From Anisus vortex (taxonomy: Eukaryota; Mollusca; Gastropoda; Planorbidae): a stretch of 64,000 bases of DNA. The notes beneath the pieces are model-generated. The model saw only the letters and a program-made list of their open reading frames with translations, made no database searches and was not told the origin of the DNA. The position numbers and the translations under genes are program-made. This document shows, one piece after another, positions 39,828 to 52,374 of this stretch. Location of the stretch: NCBI GenBank assembly GCA_949126835.1, contig OX421494.1, positions 57,106,358 to 57,170,357 of the forward strand, given 5' to 3'. How positions within the stretch are numbered: the first letter of the stretch is position 1; each line of letters begins with the position of its first letter.

Positions 39828-40402
39828 CGTTACCTATCCACAAAGGTTACCTATCCACAAAGGTTACCTATCCACAAAGGTTACCTATCCACAAAGGTCA
39901 CCTATCCACTAAGGTTACCTATCCACAAAGGTTACCTATCCACAAAGGTTACCTATCCTCAAAGGTTACCTATTCACAAAGGTTACCTATCCACAAAGGT
40001 TACCTATCCACAAAGGTTACATATCCACAAAGGTTACCTATCCACAAAGGTTACCTATCCACAAAGGTTACCTATCCACAAAGGTTACCTAACCACAAAA
40101 GGTTACCTATCCACAAAGGTTACCTATCCACAAAGGTTACCTATCCACAAAGGTTACCTATCCACAAAGGTTACCTATCCACAAAGGTTACCTATCCACA
40201 AAGGTTACCTATCCACAAAGGTTACCTATCCACAAAGGTTACCTATCCACAAAGGTTACCTATCCACAAAGGTTACCTATCCACAAAGGTTACCTATCCA
40301 CAAAGGTTACATATCCACAAAGGTTACATATCCACAAAGGTCACATATCCACAAAGGTTACCTATCCACAAAGGTTACATATCCACAAAGGTTAACCTGC
40401 CC
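39828..40402. repeat. 17-bp minisatellite, ~34 copies
   Basis: GGTTACCTATCCACAAA units with rare CATATCC, CTATTC and CTAACC variants. Confidence 0.95.
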
Positions 40403-41260
40403 AACAAAAAAATAAACTAACACAAACTCGGCTAATTATGGCTAAAATAAGAGCCTGGAAACAATAAACTCGAAAAACAAAAAAATGCCCCCCTCCCCTT
40501 CTCGCCAGAAATATCTTCTTATCCCTGGTCTGCACTAACCCAACGTATTAACACTCAAAATTCCTGAGTTGGCAGCTGTCGGCTGTCAAGTTCAGCCCTT
40601 CCTGAGCTTGTCATAGTTCTTTTCACGTGCTACAAATCGATTGCCTTTTTTGGTTGTGAAGGGAGGCAAACCTTTGTTTTGTTTTTAAAGTATTACGTCC
40701 ATACATAATTTATGATCCAAATCTGGCTAGCCTCCCTTGGGAAAACTCTTAGTTGTTTTTTATGTTTTTTTTTTTAAACTATCGTTTTAATTGTGTATGT
40801 TTCACAAATGTCAATACAATTGTCTTAGAGTCCACCTAAACTTATCCTGGGATTGTTTTATTTTTTAGAACAAATGTAGGAATCAGCGTTCAAGATATCT
40901 GGGAATAATAGTTTATAATTGTTCTATAGATCTAGTATTTAATTTACCAGGATTGGGGGGGGGGAGGGTGGTATGCAGAAGCGTAACTATTGGAGGGTGG
41001 AAGAAGGTGGCGGTGACAAAGATATAAGCTAAAATCCCATCATTAAAAAATAACATTTAACAAGTTGATATAATAAAAATGACTGAATGGTTTCCGACTA
41101 AAACTTCTATGAACGAAAAACAAAAGATGTGAGCCCACCACGTTGTCTTTGTACGTATGCTAACTTACTTACATGAAAACTAACGTAGGGCCTACTAGAT
41201 AGACGTAAATTTCAATCCCCGCCCCAGCCGTAATGTTCTCTAGTTAAAGTCACAGGTGGT
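40403..41260. other. intergenic, nothing recognised
   Basis: AT-rich with a short G-run at about 40956-40970. Confidence 0.6.
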
Positions 41261-41423
41261 GGTAGGCTCTATTTAAACTTTCTTTTGTTTTATTAAAAGT
41301 TGGCAAGTAGGTGGTAGGCTCTATTTAAACTTTCTTTTGTTTTATTAAAAGTTGGCAAGTAGGTGGTAGGCTCTATTTAAACTTTCTTTTGTTTTATTAA
41401 AAGTTGGCAAGTAGGTGGTAGGT
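41261..41423. repeat. 55-bp tandem repeat, 3 copies
   Basis: Units with GTAGGCTCTATTTAAACTTT and TTATTAAAAGTTGGCAAGTA. Confidence 0.93.
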
Positions 41424-41536
41424 GTTGAGTTCTGGGACATGCAGGAGATGAACAAAGTAGAATAAATGTTGTTGTTCAATGTTAACCAAATTATAAACAT
41501 AATTCTAATGACCAAGGCTGTTTTAACGTCCCTGTA

Positions 41537-43776
41537 ACCCACACACAGACATAAATACATACCCCCCACACACACATACAGACATACCCCCACACACATA
41601 CAGACATACACACATACCCCCCACACACACATACCCTCCCCCCACACATACATACAGACATACCCCCACACACATACAGACATACACACATACCCCCCAC
41701 ACACACATACAGACATACACACATACCCCCACACACACATACAGACATACACACATACCCCCCACACATACATACAGACATACACACATACCCCCACACA
41801 CACATACAGACATACACACATACCCCCCACACATACCCTCCCCCCACACACATACATACAGACATACACACATACTCCCACACACACGTACCCCCCACAC
41901 ACACATACCCCCCCACACACACACAGACATACACACATACCCCCACACACACGTACCCCCCACACACACACAGACATACACACATACCCCCACACACACA
42001 TACCCCCCCACACACACACAGACATACACACATACTCCCACACACACGTACCCCCCACACACACATACCCCCACACACACATACAGACATACACACATAC
42101 CCCCACACACACACATACCCCCACACATACACACAGACATACACACATACCCCCACACATACACACATACCCCCACACACACACACAGACATACACACAT
42201 ACCCCCACACACACACATACCCCCACACATACACACAGACATACACACATACCCCCACACACACACACATACCCCCACACACACACACAGACATACACAC
42301 ATACCCCCACACATACACACATACCCCCACACACACACATACAGACATACACACATACCCCCACACACACATACAGACATACACACATACCCCCACACAC
42401 ACATACAGACATACACACATACCCCCACACACACATACAGACATACACACATACCCCCACACACACACATACAGACATACACACATACCCCCACACACAC
42501 ATACAGACATACACACATACCCCCACACACACATACAGACATACACACATACCCCCACACACACATACAGACATACACACATACCCTCCCCCCACACACA
42601 TACATACAGACATACACACATACTCCCACACACACGTACCCCCCACACACACATACCCCCCCACACACACACAGACATACACACATACCCTCCCCCCACA
42701 CACACATACCCCCACACACACATACCCCTCACACACATACAGACATACACACATACCCCCACACACACATACAGACATACACACATACCCACCCACACAC
42801 ATACAGACATACACACATACCCTCCACACATACAGACATACACACATACCCTTCCCCCCCACACACACATACCCCCCACACACACAGACATACACACATA
42901 CCCCCAACTCACACACACAGACATACACACATACCCACCCACACACACACAGACATACACACATACCCCTCTACACACACACACAGACATACACACATAC
43001 CCCCCCACAAAAACAGACATACACACATACCCCCACACACACACAGACATACACACATACCCCCCACACACACAGACATACACACATACCCTCCCCCCCC
43101 ACACACATACCCCCACACACACACAGACATACACACATACCCCCCACACACACTGACATACACACATACCCCCACACACACAGACATACACACATACCCT
43201 CCACACACACAGACATACACACATACCCTCCCCCCCACACACACATACCCCCCACACACACACAGACATACACACATACCCCACACACACACACAGACAT
43301 ACACACATACCCCCCACACACACAGACATACACACATACCCCCCACACACACAGACATACACATATACCCTCCCCCCACACACACACATACCCCCTTACA
43401 CACACATACCCACACACACACACATACCCCCCCACACATACAGACATACACACATACCCCCCACACACACATACCCCCACACACACACCACACACACATA
43501 CCCCCACACACACATACCCCCACACACATACCCCCCACACACACATACAGACATACACACATACCCCCACACACACATACCCCCCACACACATACCCACC
43601 CCACACACACACACAGACATACACACATACCCCCCACACACACAGACATACACACATACCCCACACACACACATACCCCCACACACACACATACAGACAT
43701 ACACACATACCCTCCCCCCCACACACACACATACCCCTCCCCACACACACATACCCCCCACACACACACACACACA
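41537..43776. repeat. 2.2-kb CA-rich minisatellite
   Basis: Irregular units built from ACACACACATACAGACATAC, ACACATACCCCC and short CCCTCCCCCC variants. Strong strand asymmetry (A/C on +, G/T on -) gives long spurious open frames rich in C, V, G and Y. Confidence 0.95.
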
Positions 43777-43988
43777 TTTGTATCCGTCCGTCCTTCTCAA
43801 GTTAACTCTTTTTATTCTTAAATTCATTTTATAAACGGATTAAAAAAACAACAGGCACGTACATTTTGACAACAACCATGTATTTAAAACGTAGAAACAG
43901 TGTCTTCTTTCACTGGAAAAATAATTGTACATCAATATTTAGATCATTGACATTTCTTCATTACAACTATATAGACATCATCTATACC

Positions 43989-44179
43989 GAGGATCGGCAA
44001 CCTATGGTACGCGAGCCAGACTGGCACGCAAGACAATTTCCTCCAAAATAATGACTATTTAGGTTTCTTCTACATAAAATGTGTATGCTAGAGCAGGATG
44101 AGAAAAAGGCTGTTGGCGCGCTGAATGAATTGTAAATCTTACTTCGGCACTCGATTCTCAAAAGGTTGCCGATTCCTGA
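43989..44179. mobile_element. hAT-type MITE with 8-bp TSD
   Basis: Flanked by TCTATACC at 43981-43988 and 44180-44187. Ends ATCGGCAACCTATGG and AAAGGTTGCCGATTCCTG are inverted, with the family core GTTGGCGCGCTGAATGAAT. Confidence 0.85.
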
Positions 44180-44280
44180 TCTATACCATTCATTTGATAC
44201 GTTCACATTATTAAACATCTATTAATAGATGCAACAATCTTCTGTATAGAAGGAGCGTCTGAAACAAACAAGAAATGTTC

Positions 44281-44286
44281 TTTATT
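44281..44286 (-). promoter_or_regulatory. polyadenylation signal of the secreted-protein gene
   Basis: AATAAA on the - strand, 30 nt after the stop at 44316, giving a very short 3' UTR. Confidence 0.75.
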
Positions 44287-44315
44287 AAGGTTTAGTTCAA
44301 CTGTAAAGGCTACAA

Positions 44316-44843
44316 CTAGGTCATAGGTTTCATGTTTAGATTGCCCTTGCTGTCGAAGCAAAGCGTCGAGCCTATGTCCAGATTATACTGGCAGGTACGG
44401 TAGCCCAGGTTGTAGTTCATGGTACAGCTGCGGGCCATGCCGCAGTGGTCCGCGGGTTTGCACGGCGGGTCAGGCATGCAGATACCACCAACGGCGTCCG
44501 TCTTGGGTGCCGGTAAGGCGTCATACGGCACCGCTGCAGCGTCGTATCTCTTTGAGTCTTTATCCAAGAGCTGGAACCCACTGCGACCTTCACCTCGTGT
44601 GGAGTCGCCATCTGCTTTTAAAGGGGAGTAACTCTCCTGGGATTTGTCTGACCCTTTCGTCCCCGCCGTGTCCACGGTTCTCCTGACACCAGTGTATGAC
44701 GTCATGTCTTCAGAAGAGGTTGACGTATCTTGACCCACACATTGTCCATCCGGGCATCCGAAGCGGCAGTGTATTTTGGGATAGCAGATGCGATGGTAGG
44801 CGCAGTACTCGTGGACACAACAACCTTCGTCACATGATCGATA
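44316..44843 (-). CDS. cysteine-rich exon of the secreted protein
   Basis: Acceptor TTTCTCCAG|TATCGA, 175 codons to the stop. Starts YRSCDEGCCVHEYCAYHRIC and ends NLGYRTCQYNLDIGSTLCF plus a short tail. GC content is higher than the surroundings, as expected of real coding sequence. Confidence 0.8.
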   Translation of the reverse strand, partial: YRSCDEGCCVHEYCAYHRICYPKIHCRFGCPDGQCVGQDTSTSSEDMTSYTGVRRTVDTAGTKGSDKSQESYSPLKADGDSTRGEGRSGFQLLDKDSKRYDAAAVPYDALPAPKTDAVGGICMPDPPCKPADHCGMARSCTMNYNLGYRTCQYNLDIGSTLCFDSKGNLNMKPMT

Positions 44844-47800
44844 CTGGAGAAATATAAACGCAATGTTCAGTATTATTATAATGTATATGACTCTATATAT
44901 TCTACATACCTGCCTAACGATCTGCTTACCCGACTACATTACCTGACTACCTACCTTACTTGACTGACTATCTTCCCTGTGACTACTTTTGTGCGTGCCA
45001 TACAATACAAGCCAGCATATCCTGCCAACTACCTTAACTACCGAAACATTTAAAAAGCTGCCTTATCTACTATTACGGATAACATAGCTAGTTTGACAGC
45101 ACAACACACAACGTCTGGTAGCCGAGTGGACTAGGTCACCTGACCATGAGGAAAGCCAGTCGTCATTCATGGGTATAGAGAGTATAGAAGTTATTTGGGA
45201 GAGTTGTACAGTTAGGGAGAGAGAGTAGGCCTTCACACACTCACACTGTTAAGGACTGATTAGATTGCTTGCATTTGTCATTTGTCACTAGTAGTGTAGC
45301 ACTTAACTATGTGATAAGAAGAATTACTTCTATGGACCAAGTGTATGTTTCATCCGTAATTCCATAGGCCAAATGTACGTGAATAGCTGTAATAGAGTCA
45401 GTCGTCTGCATTGAGAAATAGCATTGATTGTTTGTGAAGTCAGCGAGAGTGACAAGAGAACTTAGTGATAAATAATTTAGATTTCAGACAGTCTCTAGGT
45501 CTAAAGGTCATAAATCACACCTTACAAATCTACCTACCTAGAACTGTCTACTAACTTACCATACATAGGCCTACCTATTTATTTACACAGTGCACATTTA
45601 TATAGCGCTATTTATTTACACAGTACACATTTATATAGCGCTATTTACAAACAGTTCGTCTTCAAATAAATTAATAAAATAAATTATAAATTAACCTTAA
45701 TAGTTTAAAATCAATAAAAACTAATGTTTAAAATCCTGAAATTAAACTATCAATATTGTGTTTGGGAGTTCATTCCAGCACTGAAGGGACTACAACACTG
45801 AAGGGACTACAACACTGAAGGGACTACAACACTGAAGGGACTACAACACTGAAGGGACTACAACACTGAAGGGACTACAACACTGAAGGGACTACAACAC
45901 TGAATGGACTACAACACTGAAGGGACTACAACACTCAAGGGACTACAACACTGAAGGGACTACAACACTGAATGGACTACAACACTGAATGGACTACAAC
46001 ACTGATTGGCTACAACACTGAATGGACTACAACACTGAATGGACTACAACACTGAATGGACTACAACACTGAAGGGACTACAACACTGAAGGGACTACAA
46101 CACTGAAGGGACTACAACACTGAAGGGACTACAACACTGAAGGGACTACAACACTGAATGGACTACAACACTGAATGGACTACAACACTGAAGGGACTAC
46201 AACACTGAAGGGACTACAACACTAAAGGGACTACAACACTGAAGGGACTACAACACTGATTGGCTACAACACTGAAGGGACTACAACACTGATTGGCTAC
46301 AACACTGAAGGGACTACAACACTGAAGGGACTACAACACTGAAGGGACTACAACACTGAAGGGACTACAACACTGAAGGGACTACAACACTGATTGGCTA
46401 CAACACTGAAGGGACTACAACACTGAAGGGACTACAACACTGAAGGGACTACAACACTGAAGGGACTACAACACTGAAGGGACTACAACACTATAATAAA
46501 CTGCTGCATATGTTTTTATTGTTTGTTTGTAATTTCAATTGTTGATACCGGTAGATTTTATTTCAATTCTGAACTTATTTTCTCTGATGTGAACATATCA
46601 ACCATGGATCTTGTTACGATTTAGTTCCAAAATATGATTAAGATAGTGGGCCTTTAGATCTATATATCTATAGTAATTGTTGAATCAGTAATTAATATTA
46701 TAATGTAGCCTACTGAACCAAGGTGTGATGTTGAGTCTTTTAGAGTAATTCTTTATTTTGATCAAAGTCAAGTTCTTTCACAGAATAAGAGTCACCTGAT
46801 TAGAGTATTCGTCAACTTCAGACTTAATTAAAATGACACTATGCAAATAACGCGACGACAATGAACTATTGACCTCAGCTGACATAGATCCATTTTGATT
46901 CCGTGCTCAAAAGGAAAAAAAATAAGCAAGAGGTGAGAAAATTCACGGACAGAATTTGACACTATGTCTAATAGAAATCATTACACGAGCAGTTGAGCGA
47001 GTTTTATATTATTTTACATTATTACAAAACATTCCAATGTAATTTGGAGATTGTCCTTGAAACTATTTAAAACAAGTGTCAAAACTTAGAAGTTTATCTT
47101 CAGTGTAGGCCTAATTGGTAGCCAATGGAATGGAATTTTTTTTTTTTTTTTACAGGTTTTTGAATCTATTTCGTCGTTCAAGACAATTTTTGCCGCAATG
47201 TTTTGAATTGTATTTATATCTACTCTTTTTTTTTTACAATGGACTCTGACTAGACTAAAATGGTTCGCATGTGTAACATGCCTCTTTTGTTAGAACATTT
47301 CGTATACTCTTTATTCTCTGAAGATTCCACATTGCAGATTTACATTTAGATATAAATTTGTTTTGATATTTTAGAGTAAGATTGTCATCTAAATTATAGG
47401 CTACTACTCCGATATTTGTATGATGTTTAATCAAGTTTCTCATTGGTCTCTCATTAACTAGACTAGATCTAGTTGTAATGTATTTTTTAATTTGTTGTTT
47501 TTCTCGGAGTAGAACAAATTCACTTCCCGATTAGCTCATTTTATTCTGTTGCCATCCATCCAGCCAGGGTTGATGTGTCGCACATTTAGATGTTTTATTA
47601 TCTTCCAACCAGTGTTGTTGTTCATGATTATATATAGGCTACGGTAATTCCTGGGTCGTCTGCTCAGCATGTTTATTTTCTTATATTGTCTTATTTTTGT
47701 TTCTTTGATAAGTAGGCCAAGGCTACTGTAGGCCTATGTTTTAATCTATCGACACACCAGATCTCAAACGTCCCCATTCTCTCCATTATTGGCACGGCAC

Positions 47801-49622
47801 GTTTCTTTGACCTAGTTCGTCAGTGAACCATGGGTTCTGCTCCACGGAATAGAAATATAATGTCTTCAAAAAACTTGACTAGTTTGTCCGAATCAAATGT
47901 CTGATAAAATCAAGTGGTCTTTATCTAGATCAGGGATCGGCAACCTTTTGATAACAGTGTGCCAGAGTAGGATTTCTAAACCATTCAGCGTGCCAACAGC
48001 CATAAAAGTCAACCCACTCTTTTCTTGTAGAAGAGACTGTAATTGTTTTTTGTTTCGGAGTCTTGCGCGTGTCATTGAAAATGATTTGGCGTACCAAGTT
48101 TGGGAAGCGTGTCATAGGTTGCCGATCACTGATTTAGGGGAAACTGGGGTAAAATGGGGTACTTAAGGAAAAAACCCTTCTAAATTGACACAAATTAATC
48201 AATACACAATTTATTACTTGAAAATAAAAGAATACAACATAGACAACATTGAAACAAATCAAGAATACCATAGAATTTAAATTTTTTAATTTATTGAACT
48301 TTAAAAAAAAAAAATACCCCATTTTGCCCCATAACTGGGGCAAAACGGAGTAAAGCATGGGGCAAAATGGGGTCATGGGAAGAACTCGTGTAACAATAAA
48401 ATTATTCATTATTTATGCATAGCTCACACACAAAGTTTGGATTTTTATTTTTTTCCTCAAGCCCAGCACAGGAATAGTGAGCCCATCTATTGCACTCACC
48501 AAAACAAACCCAACTTTCAACACTGGAGGAATAGAGCTCCTCACAATAAAGACATGCTGTGTCTTCATTTGTTGATTTTTTTGAAGATTTACCCTGTTTG
48601 GATTTTTTGGGCTTTGGATATTTTTTTTTTCTCTTTGGCCTCCAGGAATGCTTTTTGTAAGGTGAGGACGTTAAAATGGCAGTTTTGCCTCTTTGCTTTG
48701 ACACACGTTTATTGGTGTCTGTTTTGAGACTGGCATCAAATGATGTGGAGAAACATTAGATCTAATTACGCTAGACTATGTTTGAAGCGATGATCATGAT
48801 TGAAAAAAAAATTAACATCTAGTAATATTTATTTCTCCTCCAATTTCTGTAGGCCTATATATTTAGTCTTAGATTGTTACAATAGTTGAGCCTTGGCTCA
48901 GAGTCTCTATATTATATTTAGTATTAGAATGTTACATTACTTGAGCCCTGGCTCAGAATCGCGTGACACAGATTCCGTGTTTTTTATATCTGAGCCACGG
49001 TGTCGTTTGTTATTATTAATGTGACTGTTAAGATCCACCATTTATATGATATTTTTTTATTCAGCAAATGTTTCATTGTCCTCTATAAAACATCTGAATT
49101 GTCCTCTATAAAACATGTGAATTGTCCTCTATAAAACATGTGAATTGTCCTCTATAAAACATGTGAATTGTCCTCTATAAAACATGTGAATCGTCCTCTA
49201 TAAAACATGTGAATTGTCCTCTATAAAACATGTGAATTGTCCTCTATAAAACATGTGAATTGTCCTCTATAAAACATGTGAATTGTCCTCTATAAAACAT
49301 GTGAATTGTCCTCTATAAAATATGTGAACAGTTGCTTTTCACTTTCTGTATTATAGAATTTAGTTGATACAAAATGTACACTTTACTGGGCAGTAGCCGT
49401 AAGGTTTTATTAGGATGCATTTGAGTTCGAAGTTTTACAAGTTCAATTTGGATGTATCGCATTTTATTTCTTGTTCTTATTAAAAATTATTTAATTTTTT
49501 TTCATTCAAACTATACTAGATGTTAGTGCAATCAAGTGGTGAATTTTTCCATTGAAATAAAATGAAGAAAAATACATCCATCCATGCAGCTTTCTATCTA
49601 TCTATATATCTATCTGTCTGCC

Positions 49623-49658
<36 letters not shown>

Positions 49659-49895
49659 CGTCTGTCTATCTGCCTGCTGTCTGTCTAACGCCTTATTTAT
49701 CTTTCCTGGTAAATACCCATTTAAAAACCAATACAATTCTAAATATTCCAATTTACCAACACCAGTACTTAGATACTTTTTATATAGTCAATGGCATTGT
49801 TTATAATGTAGTATACCTACCCTTCTCGCCTGAGCCTCTTTGAAATAAAGCACAACCAAGAGGAGATAACTGGAATAATTAAACAGTCCGTGCAT
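44316..49895 (-). CDS. secreted cysteine-rich protein, two exons, family not recognised
   Basis: Exon 1 is 49895-49821 and exon 2 is 44843-44316 on the - strand. Both meet in phase 0, giving 200 residues. Residues 1-23 form a signal peptide (MHGLFNYSSYLLLVVLYFKE then AQA), followed by RR. Exon 2 encodes an N-terminal block with eight cysteines (CDEGCCVHEYC...C...C...C...C), a hydrophilic S/T/D/K linker of about 80 residues, and a C-terminal block with six cysteines (GICMPDPPC...HC...SC...TC...LC). There is no membrane segment after the signal. Donor AGAAGG|GTAGGT and acceptor TTTCTCCAG|TAT are good. A further internal exon in the 5-kb intron cannot be excluded. Extracellular location is predicted; function is unknown. 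Confidence 0.75.
45585..45700. repeat. dispersed TATATAGCGCT repeat, partly duplicated
   Basis: CACATTTATATAGCGCTATT occurs twice in 40 bp, related to 7556. Confidence 0.45.
45772..46490. repeat. 17-bp minisatellite, ~42 copies
   Basis: ACTACAACACTGAAGGG units with GAATGG and GATTGG variants, in the intron of the secreted-protein gene. Confidence 0.95.
46491..47920. other. intronic DNA, nothing recognised
   Basis: AT-rich with T-runs and scattered TAGGCCTA octamers (about 47106 and 47731). Confidence 0.6.
47931..48131. mobile_element. hAT-type MITE
   Basis: Ends CAGGGATCGGCAACCTTTTG and TAGGTTGCCGATCACTG are inverted repeats. The flanks match at about 5 of 8 bases. Internal CATTCAGCGTGCCAACAGCC is the family core in the opposite direction to 7672. 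Confidence 0.8.
48136..48720 (-). mobile_element. pogo/Tigger-type transposon remnant
   Basis: Contains the C-terminal transposase piece at 48704-48402 and GGGGTAAAATGGGG and GGGGCAAAATGGGG motifs on its 3' side, typical of such element ends. The DDE catalytic part and the other end are missing. Confidence 0.65.
48402..48704 (-). pseudogene. pogo-type transposase C-terminus with PHD-like zinc finger
   Basis: 100 residues: a lysine-rich segment (KKHSWRPKRKKKYPKPKKSK) and a Cys4-His-Cys3-like finger (CLYCEEL...CFGECNRWAHYSCAG...FVCELC). This arrangement ends many pogo/Tigger transposases. The frame is intact but the catalytic domain is absent. Confidence 0.7.
49077..49328. repeat. 23-bp minisatellite, 11 copies
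   Basis: Units ATTGTCCTCTATAAAACATG plus TGA, in the intron of the secreted-protein gene. Confidence 0.95.
49592..49690. repeat. TCTA/TCTG microsatellite
   Basis: A compound tetranucleotide run about 130 bp from the signal-peptide exon. Confidence 0.9.
49821..49895 (-). CDS. signal-peptide exon of the secreted cysteine-rich protein
   Basis: 25 codons from ATG (49895-49893): short polar start, hydrophobic SYLLLVVLYF, then EAQA and RR. Cleavage after AQA is likely. Donor GTAGGT in phase 0 fits the exon at 44843. Nothing decides the transcription start. Confidence 0.72.
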
Positions 49896-50366
49896 GCTGT
49901 CAGATTCTTGGCATCTGTACGTTTTCCTGAGTTCTGCCCCTTGTCCCTATGTCAACATTCCAGAAATAAAACATGCGTTATTACTGTGATAGCTTGGGGA
50001 AAAAATATAATAATAACTAACGTGATGTGATGAAAGATGATTGGCTAGCTTCCCATTCACACTCCATCTATTGGTTAGGAATGCAAAACGGAAATTGTCT
50101 TCGTCAAGCATACTTTTTTTTTGTCGATATTATGTCACAAACATTTGCCTGATATTTCTAAGGTTCTCATTTTTTTGTCACATGTGTTTGATGCTGACGC
50201 CATCTTTAAAATAGGGCCTATTACATATAATCAAAGACTGTAATAAGATGGACCGCTTGCTCTATTTTTAGAGCTTATATAGGCCTATGTTCTTTTTCCG
50301 TGTGCATCCAATAACGCTGTCGTTAATGACTTCTACGCTACTACGTTTGCCTCAAAGTTTCCGCTG

Positions 50367-52203
50367 CAGTGCCCTCACATGGGGGAGGGCAGAGGGGGGG
50401 CATATGCCCGGGGGCGGCACTTCTAGGGGGGCGGCACATTTAGCCTAAGTTCATACCAGAAATTTTTGGAGAGGTGAAGGGGAAATAAAATTTTAAACAC
50501 AAATTGTAAACAAAGGGAATAATGAATAAATATAGATTAGTAGAAGTTGACTTCTTATTTAATTACACTCAAACTGTTTTATACAAATGTTTCACTTTTC
50601 AATAGGCTCACATAGGTTTCATAAAAGATTGGCTAATCTGGAATATTCTTTAAAAAAAATAGCATTTTAAAATGTCGTTAATCATAATAACTTACTAAGC
50701 GCCCCAGGGGGCGGTGTGAAGCTCTGGAGGGGGGGGGGGGCGCTGATGTTCCCGGCAACAGTAGGGATCACTAAAGGACCAGTCCCCGGCCAGTGGGCGG
50801 TACGAAAGTAGACTACTTGAAATAGATTTCACTGATTTCTTAATTACCAAAATTGAGATCTGCTTCACTTGTAAGACAAAGGCTTTATCAACTTATGTCT
50901 ACTGTGTAATTGTGACGTAAAAATACCATTCTGTACTTAACCTTCATCTATTGCTATATTTAGACTATATCTGAGAAATGCAGATGGGGGCGGTGATTAG
51001 TTTTTTAGAAGTGGAAATAGGGGCTAGGGTGAGTATAAATTTAATATCTGGCTCAGCTCGTTAGAAAACGAAGTTCGGTGCTTTTGTTCATTATCACAGT
51101 TTCATTCAGATTGTTTTGGTTTTAATTTGAATAAATTAGATTTATATAGCCTTTAATTATAAAAACCAGTTTTGATATCTACTTATTAAAGAAATATAAG
51201 TTGAGCAAAAGCACTATGCAGAGACGAATTAATGAAATGGCACGTGATGAAGTGGGAGTAGGCCTATATTGTGAGTACCTAAAAACTTTCCATATTTTTA
51301 CAACTTGATGGGAGTCCACGCTACCTGACAATAATTAAACATTATGTTTTTTTTAATTATAATAGGCAACCTTTTGCTAGTTTTGTTAAATAAAAATAAT
51401 TAAGAACACTAAAGGCAAATTATATTACTTTAACTTGAATACTTTTTAGGGAAATAAGAAATTCTTTCATCGACGATGGTATGGATTCTGTCATAAATTG
51501 ATGTCATAATTAAAGAAATCTCTGCCAGATATATTAGCTATGTTTGATTCATCGACAACATTAATTTGCTAAAATCTCAGATATCGCCTGCATCACTCAC
51601 TACAATACGTAATTACTGCAAATAACAAAACAGAAGCAACGCATTCAATGATAGATTGTTCAGAGAAATTGGCAGATTTTGTAAAGAATGATTAGGATTA
51701 CAAATAGTTTGTTAGGCCCTACTATCATTTTTTTAGGTACGCTAGTCATCTAAAGTTTAAATATATTGTATGGATATTTGTTTCGATGCTAAAGTTTTTG
51801 GAAACCAAAGACAATAATTTGAGAGAAAATCTCATACATCATACAAACTCTTTTGCAGTATATTTTTTATTATTATTTATTAAACAACAATTTAAAAAAT
51901 GTATTACTTTCAGCTCTTTTTATGATATTTCAGCGCTTTTTAGGATGATAAAATTGCACACAAAGCTAGTCGGGCTATACAAATTATATGCGGCAAATTT
52001 GACTCATTAGTTCAACTTTGGATTGGGAGGGGGAGGGGGGGGGGGGGGAATTGGGTAAGCAGTGAGAGATAAAAATTTGAAAAAGGGGGCGGTGAGCCGA
52101 AAAAGGTTGAGAACCTATGCACTAAACAAAGCAGTTACAGTATGCAAGAGGGCGGCGCTAAAACTTTTGCCCTGGGGCGCCACAAAGGCTTGTGAGGGCC
52201 CTG
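50367..52203. mobile_element. hAT-type non-autonomous element, 1,837 bp, perfect 8-bp TSD
   Basis: Terminal inverted repeats CAGTGCCCTCACA and (inverted) CAGGGCCCTCACA. Identical duplications TTCCGCTG at 50359-50366 and 52204-52211. GC-rich subterminal zones with GGGCGGC motifs and G-runs at 50382-50415, 50728-50742 and 52026-52049 enclose an AT-rich core without a transposase reading frame. Confidence 0.88.
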
Positions 52204-52374
52204 TTCCGCTGTAGCCTATACAACTTTCGATTTTAATTTTTCATTGAGAAAATCATAGCGATTAAATAAAACGGAAGTGTACAATACAAAAGGGAATCGG
52301 AAATTCCGAAAAGAAGTCATTCGAGTCATCAAATAGCAGAAATATTAAAGCAAGCGGCTTCTGACGCGCCTACT

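Noticed and set aside
39819..40415. 198-residue + strand frame of YPQRLPIHKG-type repeat
   Set aside because: Satellite translation; open because the 17-bp unit lacks stops in these frames.
41345..43827. Very long - strand open frames (up to 632 residues) rich in Cys, Val and Gly
   Set aside because: A by-product of the GT-rich strand of the CA array. Several overlapping frames, no splice or start context, no domain.
44417..44631. Open frames on both strands overlapping the cysteine-rich exon
   Set aside because: The spliced - strand frame with signal peptide, cysteines and polyadenylation signal explains the region.
45111..45170. tRNA-like stretch (CTGGTAGCCGAGTGGACTAG)
   Set aside because: A-box-like start only; no B box or folding support.
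48437..48727. 96-residue + strand frame
   Set aside because: Antisense shadow of the pogo transposase C-terminus.
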